From Thermomucor indicae-seudaticae (Eukaryota > Mucoromycota > Mucoromycetes > Mucorales > Lichtheimiaceae): 37,311 nt of DNA. The translations under genes were made by a program, and so were the position numbers. Each line of letters starts with the position of its first letter. Within the stretch, counting starts at the first letter, position 1. A model generated the notes under the pieces. That model had not been told where the DNA came from, did no database searches, and saw nothing but the letters and a program-made list of their open reading frames with translations. The stretch covers positions 1-37,311 of the forward strand of contig JSYX01000338.1 of the NCBI GenBank assembly GCA_000787465.1. The letters run 5' to 3'. Shown here one piece after another: positions 30,687-37,311 of this stretch.

Positions 30687-33192
30687 ATGACTGAAGATTT
30701 ACTTCCATTTATCTCTCGTCGATCGGCCGTCTATGGTACTCATGGCATGGTTGCCAGCGCGTGAGTCATGCAATGAGAAGGGGCAGGGACACACCGTCGC
30801 TAATCGCACAACCACCATGCTAGACAACCACTCGCCACTCAAGCTGGACTCGAGATACTTCGAAAGGGCGGTAACGCTGCAGTAAGTCTCAGCTTTTGCC
30901 GTACTTGTTTCAGCATAACTCACTTGCCTTCTTCCTCACTAGGATGCCGCTGTCGCTGTGGGTAAGCTTTTTAACAAATGACATTTTCTTGTATCTAGCT
31001 CTGTCTCTCTATGATTTTAACGTTCCTGTTCTACTGCGTAGCCGCTGCATTGAACGTAACAGGTAATGCACGCAACCTTAATAAGCAAACAATAAAGAAA
31101 ATGAAAAGGCAAACCTCACCTTTGAATGTAAAAGAACCGGCATCGACTGGTATCGGTGGCGATGCATTCTGTCTTTTCTACGATGCAAAGAAGCGTACAG
31201 TCATTGGATTGAATGGATCCGGCAGGTTTGATACCTAAAGAAATAAAATTGGCTGTATGAGTTGTCTCATTCATCGATCTAGAGCTCCGGCTGCCTTGAC
31301 AATTGAGCATCTCCGTAAAGTCGCGGGTTATGAAGGATCTACTCTACCTGACAATAGCCCGCATGCCGTCACTGTACCTGGTGCTGCTGCGGCCTGGGTA
31401 GATACCGTCGAACATTTTGGGTCTGGTAAACTGGACTTGGCCACTATTCTGAAGCCAGCAACGGATCTGGCAGAGAACGGGTAAGACCAGGGACACTTAT
31501 TGCGACTTCCCGATCTCTCGTGTCTAATGGCTTTTTCTAGTTTCCCTGTTTCGCATATTTCCGCGCACATGGTAAGATGCTTCCAAAAGATATTAAGAAA
31601 GCGGAAAGGACTCCTTCTAATCGAATGGTACATAGTGGAACCAAGAGGAAAAGGAATTGAGACAGGCCAACGAAGGATACCTCGTGGATCTCTTGATTGG
31701 TGACCGTGCGCCGGCAGAAGGCGAAATTATGAAGATTCCTGCTCTCGCCGAGTAAGCTTCCCTATCCCATTATTCCGTATTCTTATTCAAATATCAGCCA
31801 CTCAGTCTAACCCGGGATTCAACAGGACGTTCAAAACACTTGCAGCGCATGGCAAGGAAGGGTTCTACAAGGGTCGTATAGCAGAAGCCATCGTGCAAGC
31901 TGTACAGTCCCGCGGAGGATTGCTTACTCTGGATGACTTGGCATCGCATAAATCAGAAATCATTGAAACGCCTATCTCGATTGACTATCACGACTGGACC
32001 ATCTGGGAGATCCCGCCCAATGGACAGGGCATTACCGCGCTGATCGCGCTCGGTATCATCCAGTGCCTGGAAGAAGAGCACGGGCTCGATTTTACCAAAC
32101 TAGAACATAATTCGGCGGAGTATCTCCATGTTATCGTGGAAGCATTGCGTCTTGCTTTTGCCGATACGCGTTATTACGTGACGGACCCGCAAGTCCTTCC
32201 TGTCCCAACGGAAAAGCTACTGAGCAAGGTCTTTTTTTTATTAACCTGAGTAAATACGTCCCCGACTTTCCCTAATACTTGTATAACAGAAATACTTGGC
32301 TGAACGTGCCAAATTGATCAATTTCAAGGCTCGCAACAATGATGTGGAAAAAGGCTATCCGGACAATGACAGCAACACCGTGTACTTCTCGGTTGTCGAT
32401 GAAGAAGGCAACGCCTGCAGTTTTATTGTAAGAGACAGAAGAAGCTGACAGTAATACGTTGGCTAACTTTACATACTACTGCCCAGAACTCAAACTTTAA
32501 GCATTTTGGAGTAAGCAAGCAATGTCCCTCTTTAATCACATCCTCTCACACAGTTATTCTTTTCGCAAGACACATATTATACCTGAAGGATGCGGATTCG
32601 CCTTGCATAACCGCGGCTGCAACTTTGTGCTTATCAAGGGCCATCCGAACTGCATTGGCCCCAGTAAGCGTCCTTATCATACCATTATTCCCTCGATGAT
32701 CACCCGGAAGACCGCCAAGGGAGACCATGATCTCGAAGCATGCTTTGGCGGTGAGTAACACCAGGTACTCTTTCAACATAACTCTTTTCATAACCTCCAC
32801 GAAAACATATAGTGATGGGCGGATTCATGCAGCCACAAGGGCACGTCCAAGTTGTTCTCAACATGATGAAATACTTTGCTAATCCGCAACACGCCCTTGA
32901 TCTGCCGCGTATCTGCATTTCGCAGCCCCTGAAAGGAAAAGGTGTCACGGCCAACTCTTATGATTTCACGGATGTCAAGGACTCGATCGTGTTTGTAGAA
33001 GACGGTATTTCTCCCAAAGTGATTGAACAACTGGAAGCCAAGGGCCATAAGTGCTACAGACTGCAAGGTCATGCCCGATCCATGTTTGGTCGTGGTCAGA
33101 TCATTCGTGTCAAGGTGGATGAACGTACTGGCAAGCGCGTGCTCGCCGGAGGCAGCGACCCTCGTGGCGATGGGTTCGCTGGAGGATGGTGA
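30687..33192 (+). CDS. Gamma-glutamyltransferase-family enzyme (YwrD-like glutathione hydrolase)
   Basis: N-terminal-nucleophile hydrolase family acting on gamma-glutamyl compounds. Thirteen exons (30687-30760, 30824-30881, 30943-30961, 31042-31062, 31135-31225, 31283-31480, 31541-31571, 31636-31751, 31826-32228, 32290-32427, 32487-32510, 32570-32750, 32813-33192) join in frame to 577 residues. Motifs: [76 protein letters not shown], then [20 protein letters not shown], whose Thr aligns with the autocatalytic nucleophile of this family. [19 protein letters not shown] closes the domain. There is no signal peptide or membrane anchor, unlike classical GGTs, so it is likely intracellular. Four exons are only 19-31 nt. 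The substrate is not certain. Confidence 0.9.
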
Positions 33193-33309
33193 ACAAGAAG
33201 ACAAAACTGTGTGATGGACACAAGAACCCCATTTATTGGTGTACATGATATGGAAATAGGGACGGAAGGGACCCGCAAGAAAATAGTGTGCGTACGTGCG
33301 TGTATGTTT

Positions 33310-34062
33310 TTATTTTTTCTGTAAAGTAGAATAAGTAATCGAGTTGGATGCAGTAATGATTTGGTTTCGTATCTTACCTTGTTAGCCTCCTCCTCGGCCT
33401 TCTCGCGAGCACGCTTCTCACGAGCACCAAGAGTGCGAGCAGCAGAACGAGCATAGCGCAGCTTCATGTAGGCGTTGACCTTCTTTTCATCTTCAGAGAT
33501 AGTGCGAGCCTCAGGAGCAGCAGAGACCTGTTCAATCGGCAGAATTTCACCACGGTGTTGAACAGCACTGGCAACCTCAGCAGCCTCCGAGTCACCCTTC
33601 TTGGGCTTGCCAGCCTTGCGGGGGAAGACAATCAACTTGGCCTTGTAAGCCTTGAGACGCTGAACATTGAGTTCCAAGGATTCTTGGGACTTGTTGCGGC
33701 GTCGGTGATCGACAGCAATACCGATCGTGCGGGCCTCTCTACGGTTAATGCCAGCTTCCTAGATTTGTCCATTTTCTCAGTAACAAGAGTCGCAATTAAG
33801 TTCGACAAGGCATTACCTTAAGTTCTTCGAGGGTGAAACCGCGACCTGCTCTGAGCTTCATGTTGTAGCGCAGAGTTGGGCAACGCACGGCAGGACGCAA
33901 GAGACCATCAACAGGTCTGGGAGCAATGCGAGCAGCCTTTTGAATGCGAGCAATTCTTCTCGATTTCTTGCGACCGGGCTGGTCGAACCAGGTCTTGACA
34001 CGGCGCTGCCAGTGCTTACGGAAGTGCTGGTTGGGCAGTTGGTTGTTGTGTTTCAATACCAT
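33310..34062 (-). CDS. RPL13: 60S ribosomal protein L13 (eL13)
   Basis: Component of the large cytosolic ribosomal subunit. Exons 34062-33817 and 33758-33378 plus a 9-nt terminal coding exon (33318-33310, Lys-Lys-stop) give 211 residues, the same length as human eL13. The sequence begins [20 protein letters not shown] and contains [32 protein letters not shown] and FTLEELK, then [20 protein letters not shown], all diagnostic. The last exon is placed by a TTTACAG acceptor; without it the frame would run through an intron. The ATG has a GCCACC context and directly follows a polypyrimidine-CAG, so a 5' UTR intron (donor GTATGT near 34176) is likely. A GCGAAACCCTTTTT element at about 34297-34310 resembles boxes seen upstream of ribosomal protein genes. 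Confidence 0.95.
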
Positions 34063-34102
34063 GGTGGCCTGTCACAAAAAAAACAAGATCGTGTAAATCC
34101 AC

Positions 34103-34157
34103 TCCATCCATCCATCCAATCTATCGATGCATCCATCCATCTCGTTCGTTCGTTCGA
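34103..34157. repeat. CATC/GTTC tetranucleotide microsatellite cluster
   Basis: Runs of CCAT units (34103-34117 and 34131-34140) and a GTTC run (about 34143-34155) lie within the inferred 5' UTR intron of RPL13. Confidence 0.75.
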
Positions 34158-34411
34158 TGGTCATATTACATACCGATTACCAGTAAAGGGAGGGAAAGAG
34201 AACGTTGTATGGTTCGCCAGTTGCCACAAGTCTTGGGCCCGCTCAGCGCCTCCTCCCTCTCTCCAGCCAGCATTCAACGCTGGAAAAATTCAAACTGCGA
34301 AACCCTTTTTCGGCAGGCTTGGGCCTCTTCATATCAGAACAAGTTTTTATTTACTTCAGCGTCAGAACCGCTTCATATGTATTGTGAGACCGCAAGTCAA
34401 TGTCTATGGGG

Positions 34412-34591
34412 TAAATTTCTCACGCTATCGAAGAATTGTAATTATTTAAGCTATATCTTGCTCTCTGTCGGATGTTTATGTATAAGCCAAGCGCCTACCT
34501 AGTAGACAGTATGAACATGGAACGTCATCTCTAAAATAAATTTCTCACGCTATCACGGAAAGAATAACTACTTAAGCTATATGTCGTCTGT
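34412..34591. repeat. Imperfect direct repeat of about 54 bp, two copies 125 bp apart
   Basis: Copies begin at 34412 and 34537 with an identical 18-bp block (TAAATTTCTCACGCTATC) and continue with a similar AGAATNNTAANTANTTAAGC stretch ending in TATAT. The spacer shows no similarity. The copies could be a local duplication or two insertions of a small element; no inverted ends are visible. Confidence 0.65.
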
Positions 34592-35798
34592 TATCAGAAC
34601 TATCTACGCTAAGCATTACTTTTCTCGCTTTTCGAACGATCCTAGAGAAACGGCAAAACAGCAAGTTACATCATTGTGCATTTCTTCTTGAAGACTAGCA
34701 AGCCCTGTTACTTTATACCGACAAAACTTTGATAAGGACGGCTTGGGCGCAGTGCGACAAACAGGGACGAGACACGTCTGTCTTTGTCATTCCATCCACT
34801 TCTGCGACTTTTCTATGCTATTCAATGAGCATCGTCAGAGCGAACGCAATAATCCTAAAAAAGTATTTTAGAAGATACAAAAACAGTGCTTTTTAAACGT
34901 GGAGTGATAGAGGACACTCTTGACTGTGTAACATTACCGCATAACAGAGCAAAGCCGCTGACTGATTCACCACATGGGTATGCATGCCCGATATGTGGAA
35001 AATGCAAGAGCCACGTGCAACATGTGCTTTTTGTCAGATCCTGAAACGTCCATATGGCTTATCTTTAGAAATCAGTTGTGAGCTTGAGAACTTTTTTTTG
35101 TGATCAGATGAATATTCTCACACACAGGGATTCAGGAAAGGACCCTGCCATGGTTGACTAAGCCATGTACCAGAACGTATCTCTTTTTTGTTCCCAAAGT
35201 GGTGCGTTAAATGATGTGCAACGTCATAATGGAGCTGCAAGTTAAAGCCTGTCCTTTTACGGACTCTGTTTTGAGAATATAAATAGGATCTTCTAAGCTG
35301 TCAGAGGAGCGTCGTACAAGGAAAATATGTCGAAGATTTTTGAACGTATTCAAACTAGCCTTGAAAAATATTTGGGTATGAAACCATGGCAACAAATGCA
35401 ATTTTTATAGTTACAGTTTAAATGTGAGAAAGTGGAACCACGAGAGAAAGACGAAAAAACTGGGGTCGACAGGGGTGTGGGGGCCACAAGTGGAGGGCAC
35501 GGAAAATCATGGGCGCTTTTTAGCGGGGAAAAGGTGGGGATGATTGGATGAGGAAGGAGCTGGAATGTGGGGACTGCGGGGTCTGTCTTTTGATTGGCTG
35601 TGTAGCGCCCGCTACCGCGGGATCCCACACAATACTAACGATCCATGATCCCTGAGAAAAAAAGTTTCGATGACAAATAAAAAGGGGAAAGCGGGAACTA
35701 TTGGAACCACTCACCCCGCCTTTTTTTCTTTTTTGTGTTTGACGTTCTCTCTCTTTTTTTTACTATCACTTACGCACAGACCGGGAAAACGGGGGTAA

Positions 35799-36991
35799 AT
35801 GAGCGAGTTTAGCTACCCAACACCCAAAGACAACAACAACACAACCAAAGTTGTACCTCTTTACCATCATGAACAGGTTCCATTTCATTCTATACAACAA
35901 CAGCAACGACAGGTCCAGAAACAACCATGTCAGGATGATCAATGGAAGAACATGGCAACAAGCCCGCAAAGCTGTGATCTACAAGACGTTATATTCTACT
36001 ATCAATCTCAACCAGAACTCTTACGATTGATACTGTTAAGCAAAGTCGAAGAAGATAAGCGGCGTGCAGAAGAAGCCAAGTTGCGCGCCAAAGAACTTGA
36101 TCTACTCTTATTGCAGCAACGTCAACAGACCCTCTTGTCGACCAGTCCTCTTTCCACTGCAGGCACAGTATCCGCACCAACAACCGCGTCCTTATTATCG
36201 TCACCACCACCCTGTGAGAACCAAATGACGTCAATGCCTCATACTGGTTTCGAGTTTCCGAATCGTACAGGTCGCCGTCCCAGTCTAGACGCTATCCTGG
36301 ATTCACCACAACAGCGCCGAGATTCGCCCTTGACTTCATCCTTGGGTGCTAGTAGTGCAACACACTCGGAGGAACTGGATGACAGAGCCTTTTCTCCCTT
36401 TCCTACCACAACCGCCACGTCCCAAATAAGCAGGTAGGGTACATTGCATGCGAGATGTCTTTACATGATAACTAAAAAACTTCATTGTAGTTATCCGCCG
36501 CAAATGATGCCAATGAAACAGCCTGTTTCGCCATACATGGATGAATTTCCGTTTCAGATGCCATTACCGGGCACGACCGAGACAAATTATCACCACCAAC
36601 ACCATCATCCTTCCCCGCCAGCCCCTGTGCAGCAGCAACGCTTTGATCCGTATCGACCCCGTAGACGACGTGAGATGCAGGCCATCACCAAAATCGTAGA
36701 AACTCGGGAATACCCTTACGTCGACGGATACTTTTGGAAAAATAACGGAAACACCGTTCAGAAGAAGACGGGCAACAAGAGTGTTTATTACAAGTGCTCC
36801 AATAGTACAAAGGTAAAAATGGAGAGATTAGCTTTTCGCAACGACGCGCGGCTAAACGATCATCCTACATACGGTAGGGATGTCCAGTCAACAAGACTGT
36901 CACTTGGAAAGAAAACGGTGAATATCTAATTAAATATCGCGGTGAACATTTGCCCGAATGTGGCAAGGTGCAGCGCATCGTCGACATGTAA
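35799..36991 (+). CDS. WRKY/GCM1-like zinc-finger transcription factor
   Basis: Predicted DNA-binding regulator. Three exons (35799-36433, 36491-36812, 36878-36991) give 356 residues. The N-terminus is Gln/Asn-rich with a charged helix at about 85-110 (VEEDKRRAEEAKLRAKEL), followed by Ser/Pro-rich and His-rich linkers (YHHQHHH). The C-terminal domain (about 280-350) reads YPYVDGYFWKNNGNTVQKKT, then YYKCSNSTKGCPVNKTV and YRGEHLPECGK. Putative zinc ligands are C314, C321, H343 and C347. The DGYxWxxxG and YYKC..GCPVxKxV pattern is that of WRKY domains, with WKNNGN in place of WRKYGQK and HxxxC in place of HxH/HxC. GCM1 and FLYWCH domains are relatives, so the exact class is not settled. Its targets are unknown. 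Confidence 0.78.
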
Positions 36992-37163
36992 ATACCCCGT
37001 AAAAGAACTCTTGTACTGTACATTATATTATCTTTATTCTGTATGCTACACCATTCCACCCTATGCAATCCTCTACATATGACTTTTTTCCCATTGTAAC
37101 TCTTTGTACGTAGAATCACATGAATTCAGAAAATCTATTTTGCAGCTCCGAAAGCCAGAAATA

Positions 37164-37311
37164 CACTAGCGGGCAAAAAGTTTGCATACGGTTGCCCAAA
37201 GTCCGACGGGACGTCCAAATCGTACATGTTTTTCATGCTTGGAAAAAAGAGAGCTTTTCCTATAACAACTGCAGGTCCAGATAATGAAGATGATTTATCA
37301 GACAATGTAGT
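37164..37311. mobile_element. Left end of a Tc1/mariner-type element (runs off the window)
   Basis: After a TA at 37162-37163 the sequence CACTAGCGGGCAAAAAGTTT, then GCATACGG, closely resembles the arm of the MITE at 17746-17824 (CGCTACCCGTCAAAAAGTCT, then GCATACA). This is taken as a terminal inverted repeat. The remaining 120 bp contain no transposase motif yet. Whether a full element follows cannot be seen. Confidence 0.55.

Larger units (their letters stand above)
34063..35798. other. Intergenic region between RPL13 and the WRKY-like gene
   Basis: About 1.7 kb without a supported gene. The left 250 bp are the RPL13 leader and promoter. Two direct repeats (34412 and 34537) are listed separately. 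The right part, from about 35420, is G/A-rich then T/C-rich and probably forms the promoter of the WRKY-like gene. Open frames at 35207-35714 on minus have no motifs. Confidence 0.45.

Noticed and set aside
1..37311. CRISPR arrays, prokaryotic operons, ribosome binding sites, rRNA genes
   Set aside because: None seen; the sequence is eukaryotic with spliceosomal introns throughout.

Overview
The window is nuclear DNA of a filamentous fungus, most likely a Mucoromycota (Mucorales-type) species. The genes are intron-rich with short introns (about 50-75 nt, GT..AG), intergenic spacers are short, and the proteins are eukaryotic housekeeping and fungal types: ATP1, SRP14, PSF1, ALG11, GPI11, an ERF4-like subunit, a CreA/Mig1 zinc finger and a GH18 chitinase. 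A WRKY/GCM1-like zinc-finger protein fits an early-diverging fungus. I could not fix the genus. All exon models below were built by hand from reading frame and splice consensus.

Layout. 1-665: 5' end of ATP1 (minus). 0.7-3.5 kb: gene-poor, with a decayed Tc1/mariner transposase. 3.6-9.7 kb: SRP14 (+), a bHLH transcription factor (+), a broken DHA1-type MFS transporter (-) and nicotinamide riboside kinase (-). 9.7-12.7 kb: no gene I can defend. 12.7-17.5 kb: a membrane-anchored DUF4097-like protein, then three tandem relatives of one alpha/beta-hydrolase, of which only the middle one is intact. 17.6-20.1 kb: a non-autonomous pogo/Fot1-like element carrying a nested Tc1/mariner MITE, then repeats. 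20.1-26 kb: dense housekeeping block with PSF1 (+), UBE2J (-), ALG11 (+), an NDUFA11-like subunit (-) and GPI11 (+), including two divergent pairs with promoters of 166 and 110 bp. 26.6-34.1 kb: CreA/Mig1-like regulator (+), ERF4-like palmitoyltransferase subunit (-), secreted chitinase (-), gamma-glutamyltransferase-like enzyme (+) and RPL13 (-). 35.8-37.0 kb: WRKY/GCM1-like factor (+). 37,164 to the window end: the left end of a Tc1/mariner element.

Functional links. Several genes act at the ER: SRP14 (targeting), ALG11 (N-glycan assembly), UBE2J (ERAD ubiquitination), GPI11 (GPI anchor) and the ERF4-like protein (palmitoylation). ALG11 and UBE2J share one intergenic region. Beyond this I see no operon-like pathway.

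The most unusual observations are: a transporter pseudogene with one frameshift, one in-frame stop and an intron that only works as AT-AC; two GC-AG introns in functional genes; the one-intact-two-dead esterase array; the nested transposons; and the WRKY-like domain with a WKNNGN core. I found no CRISPR array, tRNA, rRNA or prokaryotic-type system, and nothing I would confidently call a new biological system.
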